A DNA stretch of 5,235 nt, taken from contig VBGO01000325.1 of assembly GCA_005882525.1 (NCBI GenBank), positions 1-5,235 of the forward strand, given 5' to 3'. A program made the translations under genes and the position numbers. This document shows positions 1 to 5,235 of the stretch, in pieces. Source of the stretch: Chloroflexota bacterium. GTDB lineage: Bacteria; Chloroflexota; Dormibacteria; CF-121. Every line of letters starts with the position of its first letter. The first letter of the stretch is position 1. The notes below the pieces were generated by a model that was given only the letters and a program-made list of their open reading frames with translations, searched no databases and was not told where the DNA came from.

Positions 1-1
1 C

Positions 2-298
2 GCGCCGACGACCTCGATCGGCGAGGGCGCGACCACAGTCCTGACTGAAACGGCGCTGGCGAACCAGTCGATCGCGGTGACGACCCATTCGTATCCTGAT
101 GAGGTGAGCCTGGTCACAAAAATGAACACACACTCGAGCCTGGACCACATGAAGAAGGCCTATTTCCAGGGAGGCGCCAATATCGCAACCTATCGCACTG
201 ACGTGACCGCCGGACTTATCGCGGGAAAGACCTGGGCCCAGTTCCGGGCGCTCGTCGATGCCGGCGGGTTCGCGGCCGCGAAAGCGCTGCTGACATGA
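2..298 (+). CDS. C-terminal part of an unrecognised protein (5' end outside the window)
   Basis: The frame is open from the first bases of the window to a TGA at 296-298, giving 98 visible residues. Third codon positions are mostly G or C throughout, including upstream of the first internal start (GTG at 77), so the gene probably begins before the window. The visible part is mixed in character, with no signal peptide, membrane segment or cysteine. It has a central stretch HSSLDHMKKAYFQGGAN and an Ala-rich helical end (FAAAKALLT). I do not recognise the family. The stop overlaps the next start as ATGA, so the two genes are likely co-transcribed and translationally coupled. That the frame is coding is fairly secure; the function is unknown. 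Confidence 0.6.
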   Translation, partial: APTTSIGEGATTVLTETALANQSIAVTTHSYPDEVSLVTKMNTHSSLDHMKKAYFQGGANIATYRTDVTAGLIAGKTWAQFRALVDAGGFAAAKALLT

Positions 299-777
299 AC
301 CCCTCGGGATCGGTCGCGGATCCGGTGGGGGAGGCGATCGCCCGGGCCACGTCGGGACTTTCACACGGTGACGCAGCCAAATTCGAAGCGGCGGTGCGAG
401 CCGGCCTTGACCAGATCGGTAGGGATGTCCCTCCTGAGGGCCTCGCCGAAGAAGTCAAGCCGGCGGAGGCGATTCCCCACCCAGAGCGCCTGGAGTGGGC
501 GAGAGACTTCGCGGTGCGACAGGAGGTGCGGCGCCTGAACCGCAGCGCCTGGAACCTGATCCAGCAGTTCAAGACCCGGGGCCTGCCGTCCGAGGAAGTC
601 CAGCAAAAGGCGCGTGCGCTTCTCGAGGAGGTGCAGAGTTTCGACCTCGGGCGCCTGAAGAAGGCGAGCCTCAGCGAGCTCCGCTATGACCTGGGCGACG
701 CCGAAATCGAATGCCGGTTCATCCTGAGCGGTGGCAAGGGTCCGGTCAGCCTCCGGGGCGGCAAGCTGATCAAGTAG
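295..777 (+). CDS. Hypothetical soluble, mostly helical protein, 160 residues
   Basis: The ATG at 295 overlaps the TGA of the preceding gene (ATGA) and has no good Shine-Dalgarno, which suggests translation by coupling. Third codon positions are strongly G/C. The protein is rich in Glu, Lys, Arg and Ala and has no membrane segment or signal peptide. Residues about 1-60 include a Pro/Glu-rich stretch (DVPPEGLAEEVKPAEAIPHPE). Residues about 62-135 look helical and amphipathic, with WNLIQQFKTRGLPSEEVQQ near the centre. The end is short and possibly beta (IECRFILSGGKGPVSLRGG). I cannot name a domain. It could be a small cytoplasmic partner of the upstream protein, but this rests only on coupling. 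The overlapping antisense frames lack comparable codon bias and are treated as shadows. Confidence 0.6.
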   Translation: MNPSGSVADPVGEAIARATSGLSHGDAAKFEAAVRAGLDQIGRDVPPEGLAEEVKPAEAIPHPERLEWARDFAVRQEVRRLNRSAWNLIQQFKTRGLPSEEVQQKARALLEEVQSFDLGRLKKASLSELRYDLGDAEIECRFILSGGKGPVSLRGGKLIK

Positions 778-792
778 GCGTCGGACGACGCC
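777..792 (+). terminator. Hairpin at the stop codon of the 295-777 gene, possible terminator
   Basis: GGCGTC at 777-782 pairs perfectly with GACGCC at 787-792 across a four-base loop (GGAC). The first G is the last base of the TAG stop. There is no T-run after it, so it is not a classical intrinsic terminator. U-less hairpins of this kind are reported in high-GC bacteria, and the placement suits an end of transcription or protection of the mRNA 3' end. A six-base stem alone can arise by chance in G+C-rich DNA. Confidence 0.3.
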
Positions 793-863
793 GGCTCGGC
801 ACGGACAACGCAATCGTGCTGGGGATGATGACAGGGCCTGACAGCCTGTGCTAGATGTAATCC

Positions 864-1502
864 GTGGCAGCCGAGCGCGAGGAAGACGAGCACCGCCGCC
901 GTAGCGAGTTCATGCAGGCCATTACCACCGAGCATTTCGTCCTCCAGAGTGCACGCTCGTTAAGCGGTACAGAGATCGCTATCCGCTCGAGTCTGTACTT
1001 CACTACGCTGTCGAGCGCCGTCGTCGCTCTTGCGCTCGTGGCCCAGGTTTCCAGGCTGGGAGAGGCCTTCCGAATCTTCCCGTTGGTGATTCTCCCCGTC
1101 GTCTTTTTCATTGGCCTGGTCAGCTATGGGCGGATGCTTCAAAATCAAATGGAGTTCATCATTTATGGCCGCTCTATCGACCGTATTCGTCAGCTCTACG
1201 CGGAGATTGAACCATCCCAGGCCCATTACTTCCAGAGCACGCAGGCGGACGGGGCCGCCCTCGCGGCCCTTGGTCTGTTCAAGCTACGCTGGCAGCAATT
1301 CTTGACCATTACTGCAACCATCGCGATCGTGAACGGCGTGGTCGGCGGAGTATTCGTAGCCCTCGTTGTCTCTGACGTGTTGGCGATTCCTGGATGGGCC
1401 GCAACAGCGGCTGGCGCGGCGGTCGCGTTGCTGATCGCGGCCGTATTCCTCAGGCACCAGTGGCAGGCATGGCGTCGATTGCAGGCGGCGTTGGGCAGGT
1501 AA
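864..1502 (+). CDS. Uncharacterised membrane protein with four predicted transmembrane helices (212 residues)
   Basis: GTG at 864 is the first possible start after an in-frame TAA (858-860). No clear Shine-Dalgarno precedes it. An ATG at 912 (residue 17) is the alternative and would remove a charged leader (EREEDEHRRR). Predicted membrane segments lie at about residues 44-62, 69-88, 146-170 and 178-196, in two hairpins separated by a polar stretch of about 55 residues containing IIYGRSIDRIRQLYAEIEP. The N-terminal motif TEHFVLQSARSLSGTE precedes the first segment. The C-terminal tail is basic (RHQWQAWRRLQ). There is no transporter, kinase or enzyme signature that I can see. The layout recalls unannotated membrane proteins in high-GC bacteria, but I cannot name a family. 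It is separated from the upstream pair by 86 bases and is probably transcribed alone. It converges with the - strand operon. Confidence 0.75.
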   Translation: MAAEREEDEHRRRSEFMQAITTEHFVLQSARSLSGTEIAIRSSLYFTTLSSAVVALALVAQVSRLGEAFRIFPLVILPVVFFIGLVSYGRMLQNQMEFIIYGRSIDRIRQLYAEIEPSQAHYFQSTQADGAALAALGLFKLRWQQFLTITATIAIVNGVVGGVFVALVVSDVLAIPGWAATAAGAAVALLIAAVFLRHQWQAWRRLQAALGR

Positions 1503-1512
1503 AGCCGGCAAG

Positions 1513-1538
1513 CGGGACTCAGCCAGTACTGTGTCCCG
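1513..1538. terminator. Interrupted hairpin between convergent genes, likely bidirectional terminator
   Basis: CGGGAC (1513-1518) pairs with GTCCCG (1533-1538). Inside a single T-T mismatch, CAG (1520-1522) pairs with CTG (1529-1531), leaving a six-base loop. That gives nine base pairs in total. It lies 10 bases past the stop of the + strand membrane-protein gene and 14 bases past the end of the - strand operon, where a shared terminator is expected. No T-run follows on either strand, so termination would be of the U-less type or Rho-assisted. The perfect ten-base palindrome CCCGATCGGG (1535-1544) overlaps one arm and could compete with the fold. Confidence 0.45.
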
Positions 1539-1552
1539 ATCGGGCGTTCGGA

Positions 1553-2119
1553 TCAGTTGGGCGTTAGGCAGGCCGGGTACGAGCGGTTCACTGAGCAGGG
1601 ACCAACGTTCGCGACGACCTGTGCCCGGTCGACGGCCGTGTCGATGGCGCCCTTCGAGACGGCGCCTTGCTGCGTCAGCCGCGTTTCCACGATTCGATAG
1701 CGAAGTAGCGACGAGAACTCCGACCTTGCAACACCCGCCTGCTCGAGGTTCTGCTCGAACGCAATTGGTCCGCCGAACGCCACCTCGGCAGCTGAAACCG
1801 CCTGGTCGAGATCCGCCGGCGTAATCACGATCCCACGGTCCGTCGCGAGCTGCTCGACCACCGCGTCACGCACCAACTCTCGAATGACCGACGATTCGAT
1901 ATTCGCGCGGCGACGCCGACCCGAGGCGGATTGCCAGTTCACCTGGCTACCGGTGCGCTCAAATTTGTGCTGCTCGGTAGCGACAATAGACTCGTATAGC
2001 GAAACCGAGACGGGCTGGCCGTTGACGGTGAACTGGGGATCGGCAGCTCTCGTGCCGCACGCCGAAAGCGTTACCGCAACAGCGGCGATGGCCATAAGTG
2101 GAAGCCTCCGGATCAACAT
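1553..2119 (-). CDS. SurA N-terminal-domain-like lipoprotein without a visible PPIase domain
   Basis: The predicted product has 188 residues. It begins with a basic n-region (MLIRR), a hydrophobic core and the lipobox LSAC at residues 18-21, so Cys21 would be lipidated and the protein anchored outside the membrane. After the anchor, FTVNGQPVSVS (30-40) and the helical region 73-150 (NIESSVIRELVRDAVVEQLA, then VITPADLDQAV, then LEQAGVARSEFSSLLRYRIVETRL) follow the pattern of SurA/PrsA-type chaperone N-domains. No parvulin PPIase domain follows. The protein ends soon after, with a tail carrying Cys175 and Cys184 (CX8C). The start is fixed by AGGTGA five bases upstream, overlapping the NicO stop. 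It is last in the operon. It happens to be in the same frame as the 5' part of the NicO gene, so the frameshift there makes it appear as that protein's C-terminus. The likely role is chaperone-like help to exported proteins. The domain match is from pattern recognition only. Confidence 0.75.
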   Translation of the reverse strand: MLIRRLPLMAIAAVAVTLSACGTRAADPQFTVNGQPVSVSLYESIVATEQHKFERTGSQVNWQSASGRRRRANIESSVIRELVRDAVVEQLATDRGIVITPADLDQAVSAAEVAFGGPIAFEQNLEQAGVARSEFSSLLRYRIVETRLTQQGAVSKGAIDTAVDRAQVVANVGPCSVNRSYPACLTPN

Positions 2120-2124
2120 GTTGC

Positions 2125-2130
2125 TCACCT
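2125..2130 (-). promoter_or_regulatory. Shine-Dalgarno of the SurA-N-like lipoprotein gene
   Basis: AGGTGA on the - strand lies five bases before the ATG at 2119-2117. Its TGA is also the stop codon of the restored NicO frame. This supports independent initiation at 2119 and argues against the in-frame NicO-lipoprotein fusion being the natural product. Confidence 0.65.
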
Positions 2131-3415
2131 CACACCGGGAATTGCCTGGACGGTCACCCCGAAGCCGGCAATGGTTACCACGAGCGCGCTGGCGATGGGC
2201 GGAAGAATGAAGTAGGGGCAGGCCCCCGGCGAGGAGCAGGCCGATTCCGGTCAAGACGCCGGCCAGCCCCGCGCTGAACGAGGCGATGAGCAGGATCCCG
2301 AACGGGACCCGGTGCAGCGAGATCGCTGCCAGTAGGACGACGAGCGCTGAGGGGCAGGGGATGATGCCGCTCGAGATGCCGAGCGCAAGCAGCCCACCCC
2401 TTCCGATCGGCGCATGGTCGTGCTGATGGTCATGACCGTGGAGCACGGCACCCGCCCGTGATAGGAACAATCCACCACCAATCCCGAGGATGAGAAGGCC
2501 CGACAGAAGTGTGACCCAGGGATAGAGCCGTTCCGGCGTGATCAACGAGGCGGCAAAGAGCGTGACGACGCCTAGCAAAAAGACGCCGGCCGTGTGGGTG
2601 GCGGTGATGGTGAGTCCAAGCGAGATTGCGTGACGACCGGTCCCATGTGTGCCAACGAGGTAGCCGGCCATGACCGCTTTGCCATGTCCCGGCGAGAGTG
2701 CGTGGAGTGCGCCGAGCGCCATCGCCGCCAGTATCGATAAGCCAAGCATTGACAAGGAGAGATGCGTCGGCGTGATCAGCGCGCCAAAACGATCGGTGAT
2801 GACGTGAGCCGGGCTTGATGCCAGGAATCCGAGCACGGGCCGTTGGATCGGGTTAGCCCCTGCCGCTGGGACGAACGTGAAGTGCGCGTCGGTCTCGTCC
2901 AGCGGGCTGGTCAACATGTCCTGCGGGTACTTGCGCAGCCCATTGCTGACACTGGTGCTCGAGACGCTGGAGTCGGTCAGCCGGGCGCCGCCGGCCGTCT
3001 GGACGAAGATCTCCTTCCACCCCAGGCGGCCGCTTTGCGATTCGGCGGTGGAGAGGAGGATCTGCAGCCGCATGGTTTGCAGCCCACCCTGTCCGTCGAG
3101 AAAGCCGACCGAATGGTCGTCGAGCGTCAGCGGGACGCGCTGCCCGCTCACCTCCAATACCAGCCCAGCGGTGAGGTCGCGGACCTGTCGGTCGACGTAG
3201 GCAGGGTCGTCCGCGATCCGCTGCTTCTCCTGGAAGGTCGGGATCTCCGCATAGTCGACGACGTAGAGCACGTCGATGCGGTCGCCGTTCAGCTGGATCT
3301 GGCTGAACCGGTTGATGGTGAAGTTGCCGAGCGGGTGGGCGAAGGCCGGCACCGCAACGGCAAGCGAGACTCCGGTGGCGGCTAGTAGGGCGAGGAGGGC
3401 GCGATGGGGTTTCAT
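2125..3415 (-). CDS. NicO/RcnA-like nickel/cobalt transporter with exported N-terminal domain, frameshifted near the C-terminus
   Basis: Residues 1-26 form a signal peptide ending AFA. Residues 27 to about 205 are an exported, probably beta-rich domain starting HPLGNF and containing AEIPTFQE (56-63). The permease follows: HALSPGHGK (238-246) and THT (273-275) are characteristic NicO-family metal-site motifs. H326-H334 is an alternating His/Asp loop, and GIIPCPSALVVLL (350-362) is the second conserved segment. Family members move Ni2+ or Co2+ across the cytoplasmic membrane, usually as efflux. After about residue 398 the frame turns into a basic, non-membrane string (HSSAHRQRARGNH). The expected last helix, YFILPPIASALVVTIAGFG, is found in the +1 frame and ends at TGA 2127-2125. 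Restored, the protein would have about 429 residues. Left unrestored, the frame stays open to 1553 and fuses to the next gene. The start overlaps the TPR stop (ATGA), with a weak G-rich ribosome site upstream. Metal specificity is not readable. Confidence 0.85.
2214..2230 (-). other. Frameshift site in the NicO gene
   Basis: Upstream of here the NicO coding frame has codon first bases at positions congruent to 1 modulo 3. From 2214 downward the NicO-like sequence resumes in the frame congruent to 0. The change corresponds to one extra base or a loss of 3n+2 bases. Two homopolymers sit in the interval: five C at 2223-2227 and four G at 2215-2218 (+ strand). Removing one base from either gives a continuous frame (for example AGGLPYFILPP or AGACPYFILPP). 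Relatives as I recall them carry extra residues between GLLL and the last helix, so a short deletion is also possible. Confidence 0.75.
2214..2242 (-). repeat. Imperfect 11-base direct repeat flanking the frameshift
   Basis: On the - strand GGCCTGCTCCT (2242-2232) recurs as GGCCTGCCCCT (2224-2214), a 10 of 11 match offset by 18 bases. The second copy covers the point where the NicO frame changes. Short direct repeats promote slippage or deletion, so this may mark how the indel arose. An 18-base slip alone would keep the frame, so the repeat is not a full explanation. Confidence 0.5.
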
Positions 3416-4749
3416 AGGCCCCCACCCCGACCCTGCCCCGTGAGCGGGGGAGGGAGATTTAGCGAGGCCAGGGTCTGCCGGGCAACGGGCGACCAGAGCA
3501 CGGAGAAGTACGGGTTGACGCGAAGCGCCGTTTGCAGGTCGGCGCGCGCCGCGCTCGCCTGGCCGAGGCGCGCCTCGATCATGCCCTGGTGGAAGTACAT
3601 CCCGGCGTCCTTCGTGCCGAGCCGGATCGCCTGGCTCGATGCGGCGAGTGCGGCCGCGTCATCCCCCGCCTGGTAGAGCGTCCACGCCAGCGTGTCGGCG
3701 CTGCGGACGCTGGGCCGGGCGGCGATCGCGCGGCGTGCCGCGGCCAACGCGCCGGGCAGATCGCGGCGGTGGTCGGCATCGAACAGCGCGAGCTCGGCAT
3801 CGAGGTCGACGCCGTTCGCCCGGTACAGCTGTTGCTCGGCGGCCGCCAGGTCGTAGGTCTGCGCGGCCCTGTGCTGATCACCTGCCGCGGCGTAGGCATC
3901 GCCCAGCCCGATGACGAAATCGGGAAGTGGGTAGGTCTCGACCGCCTGGCGATACCGTTCGATCGCGGGGCCGTAGTGGCCGCGGGCCGCCTCCACTCGA
4001 GCCAGTCCGGCTAGCGCGTAGGCATACCTGGGGTCGTCGAAGAGCGCCCGGCGATGCTCTGCCTCCGCCTCGGCCAGCCGCCCGCTGTTGAAATAGAGGT
4101 TGGCAAGCAGGACGCGCGTGTAGGCGCTGTTCTCGGGCGACGGTCCTCCCGCCTCGACCGCCTGCTTCATGGCGGAGATCGCGCCATCGACGTCGCCGAA
4201 CAGCTCCCGGGCGTAGGAGACACGCGCGTAGGAGCTGAGGTCCGGTCGCCGGTCGACCATGGTCTGGAACGTCTGCACCGCCTGCGCATACCGGCCCAGC
4301 TCGATCTGGGCATCGCCGATAATGCCGAGGGGACGCGCGCCGGCGGGATCGAGCTGCCGAGCCCGGTTTCCCCACTGGAGAGCGCCGACGAACTCGTGGC
4401 GCGCGAGGGCGAGCAGGCCCATGCTCGTCGCGGCGTCGGCATCGTCGGGGTCGTGCGCTAGGGCCTGCTTCAGCAGCGTCTCGACTTTGGGGTAGTAGGA
4501 GGGATCGCCGACCTCGCGCTCCTTTTGCAGGTAGGCGGCGGCCAGCTCGTCGACCGATTTCCAGTCGTCCGGGTGCTGCCGAATCCGCGCCTGGTCGCGC
4601 GCGATGACATCGTCCGTCTTGAGGCTGATGGCAAGCCCGGTGTGCGACGCCACCGGGTTCGCCTGGTCAGCCGCCGACGGTCCACAGGCCGCCACGATCG
4701 TGCCCATCACTGCCGCTGCCGCGATCGTCTGGACGCTGTGTACCTTCAT
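3412..4749 (-). CDS. Tetratricopeptide-repeat lipoprotein
   Basis: This 445-residue protein has a signal peptide with lipobox VAAC (residues 19-22), so Cys22 is the predicted lipid anchor. A linker to about residue 45 precedes roughly nine TPR-like helix pairs, at about 62-99, 103-135, 138-168, 173-201, 208-240, 242-273, 275-307, 348-378 and 382-412. Examples are NLYFNSGRLAEAEAEHRRAL and GLARVEAARGHYGPAIERYR. It has no enzymatic domain. TPR arrays are protein-binding scaffolds, so this one probably binds a partner at the cell surface; the exported DUF4331 protein or the NicO N-domain are candidates from context. AGGGAG lies seven bases upstream of the ATG. The gene follows the DUF4331 stop by 11 bases and overlaps the NicO start by four. 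The last residues (LPPPLTGQGRGGGL) are low-complexity and are encoded by a palindromic repeat, so the ancestral C-terminus was probably near residue 430. Confidence 0.92.
   Translation of the reverse strand: MKVHSVQTIAAAAVMGTIVAACGPSAADQANPVASHTGLAISLKTDDVIARDQARIRQHPDDWKSVDELAAAYLQKEREVGDPSYYPKVETLLKQALAHDPDDADAATSMGLLALARHEFVGALQWGNRARQLDPAGARPLGIIGDAQIELGRYAQAVQTFQTMVDRRPDLSSYARVSYARELFGDVDGAISAMKQAVEAGGPSPENSAYTRVLLANLYFNSGRLAEAEAEHRRALFDDPRYAYALAGLARVEAARGHYGPAIERYRQAVETYPLPDFVIGLGDAYAAAGDQHRAAQTYDLAAAEQQLYRANGVDLDAELALFDADHRRDLPGALAAARRAIAARPSVRSADTLAWTLYQAGDDAAALAASSQAIRLGTKDAGMYFHQGMIEARLGQASAARADLQTALRVNPYFSVLWSPVARQTLASLNLPPPLTGQGRGGGL
3431..3454. repeat. REP-like GC palindrome at the end of the TPR gene
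   Basis: On the + strand CCCT (3431-3434) and CCCCG (3436-3440) pair with CGGGG (3445-3449) and AGGG (3451-3454). There is one G-G mismatch and a TGAG loop, giving nine base pairs. On the - strand, together with the flanking G-rich bases, it encodes PPPLTGQGRGGG at the end of the TPR protein and ends 15 bases before the NicO ATG. This composition and the peptide it gives resemble dispersed REP-type palindromes that become the 3' end of coding regions. No second copy exists in the window, so dispersal is not shown here. In the mRNA the hairpin lies directly upstream of the NicO ribosome site and could affect its translation or 3'-5' decay. Confidence 0.55.
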
Positions 4750-4756
4750 CTCTTCG

Positions 4757-4762
4757 CTCCCT
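4757..4762 (-). promoter_or_regulatory. Shine-Dalgarno of the TPR lipoprotein gene
   Basis: AGGGAG on the - strand is seven bases from the ATG at 4749-4747. It overlaps the TAG stop of the upstream DUF4331 gene by two bases, which fixes the start and supports co-transcription. Confidence 0.65.
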
Positions 4763-5235
4763 ACGGCATGTTCGGGTCGTTGAGATAGGGGAAGGTCGAC
4801 TGCGCCGTCGGGTGGTCGCTATCCTGGCTCACACCCTGGTGCAGATGGCCCGCATCGGCGCCGGCATGGCAGGTTGGGATGACGCCGCCGAAGCCGCAGA
4901 AGACGCCGTCCACCGCATTGAGCTCGGTGTCGACGACGTTCTCGGTCAGGTTCCGGCCGTTCGGAAAGCCGAAACTCGGGACGTCCATGTTGTAACGGAG
5001 CTCGTCCGCAAACGCCGACCATTGTGCGGGACGGTTTAGCGTGTTCACGCCCCGGAGCAGGATATCGACGAGGTCCTGCCGGTTGGTGGTGTCGACGCCC
5101 TGGCCGAAGAGGACGTTGAAGTAGGTGGCCAGCAGCGGGTTCTGGTAGCGGGGCAGGAACTGCGAGTCGTTGGCGGGTCGCGAGGCGTTGAAGAGGTCCT
5201 TCTGCCCGAGGCCGATCACGACCTCGTTGATCAGG
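4761..5235 (-). CDS. DUF4331 family protein, C-terminal part (5' end outside the window)
   Basis: 157 residues are visible, ending at TAG 4763-4761. The frame is open to the window edge. The GTG at 5219 is internal, because the conserved block LINEVVIGLGQKDLFNAS begins before it. That block, the following PANDSQF and YQNPLLA, then FGFPNGRNLTENVVDTELNA and the ending FPYLNDP match the C-terminal half of DUF4331 proteins as I know them. This family is secreted, has no established biochemical role, and is often several hundred residues long, so most of the gene lies beyond 5235. Near the end is a Cys/His cluster: C108, C117, H118, H125 and H127, counted from the codon at 5219. It would be the most upstream operon gene seen here, followed after 11 bases by the TPR lipoprotein. 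The N-terminus and any signal peptide cannot be seen. Confidence 0.85.
   Translation of the reverse strand, partial: LINEVVIGLGQKDLFNASRPANDSQFLPRYQNPLLATYFNVLFGQGVDTTNRQDLVDILLRGVNTLNRPAQWSAFADELRYNMDVPSFGFPNGRNLTENVVDTELNAVDGVFCGFGGVIPTCHAGADAGHLHQGVSQDSDHPTAQSTFPYLNDPNMP

Noticed and set aside
361..813. Minus-strand open frame opposite the 160-residue protein
   Set aside because: It runs antisense to a frame with better codon bias and a coupled start, and it has no recognisable features of its own.
831..849. ACAGG/CCTGT dyad upstream of the membrane-protein gene, possible operator
   Set aside because: Five base pairs with a nine-base loop is expected by chance in G+C-rich DNA, and no convincing -35/-10 pair accompanies it.
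856..861. TGTAAT as a -10 element for the 864 gene
   Set aside because: It abuts the GTG start, and no -35-like hexamer is at a proper distance. It would only work if translation began at 912.
1545..1556. tRNA T-arm-like string CGTTCGGATCAG
   Set aside because: No acceptor, D or anticodon stems can be built around it, and it overlaps the end of the lipoprotein gene.
2211..2230. Programmed +1 ribosomal frameshift in NicO
   Set aside because: No known slippery heptamer, rare-codon pause or adjacent stimulatory structure is evident. An indel or sequencing error is simpler.
2843..3385. Long + strand open frame of 180 codons opposite the NicO gene
   Set aside because: It is antisense to a well-supported signal-peptide and NicO coding region. 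Long antisense frames are common in high-GC genes, and its translation shows no domain.
1553..3415. A single 620-residue NicO-SurA-like fusion protein
   Set aside because: The junction is a low-plausibility basic linker, the real NicO C-terminal helix is present in another frame, and the downstream part has its own Shine-Dalgarno, start and lipoprotein signal.
1..5235. CRISPR array, insertion sequence, integrase or att site
   Set aside because: No regularly spaced repeats, transposase or recombinase coding region, or paired terminal inverted repeats were seen.

Overview
The window is G+C-rich bacterial DNA with strong G/C bias at third codon positions. There are two gene blocks that converge on a hairpin near 1513-1538. 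The right block pairs a DUF4331 protein with a TPR lipoprotein and a NicO-type metal transporter carrying a long exported N-terminal domain. Together with lipobox signal peptides, this fits a high-GC soil or groundwater lineage such as Chloroflexota, Dormibacterota or Actinomycetota. That placement is an impression from gene content and is not proven by the sequence.

Left block, + strand (1-1502). A 5'-truncated ORF of unknown function is joined by an ATGA stop/start overlap to a 160-residue helical, charged, soluble protein, also unrecognised. A compact hairpin sits on its stop codon. After an 86-base gap comes a GTG-started, 212-residue protein with four predicted membrane segments in a 2+2 arrangement. 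No function can be assigned to any of the three.

Right block, - strand (5235 down to 1553). This reads as one tight operon: the C-terminal part of a DUF4331 protein, then a TPR lipoprotein of 445 residues (11-base gap, clear Shine-Dalgarno), then a NicO/RcnA-like nickel/cobalt permease with a signal peptide and exported domain (ATGA overlap), then a 188-residue SurA-N-like lipoprotein (5-base gap, its Shine-Dalgarno overlapping the permease stop). The permease, TPR and SurA-N-like products have visible signal peptides or lipoboxes, and DUF4331 proteins are usually exported, so the cluster looks like a cell-surface assembly, possibly for metal handling.

The most notable point is in the NicO gene. 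Its reading frame is broken near 2214-2230. The true C-terminal helix lies in the +1 frame and stops at 2125. The original frame continues without a stop and runs in frame into the downstream lipoprotein, so a simple ORF call gives a false 620-residue NicO-lipoprotein fusion (1553-3415). A REP-like palindrome encodes the last residues of the TPR protein just ahead of the NicO start.
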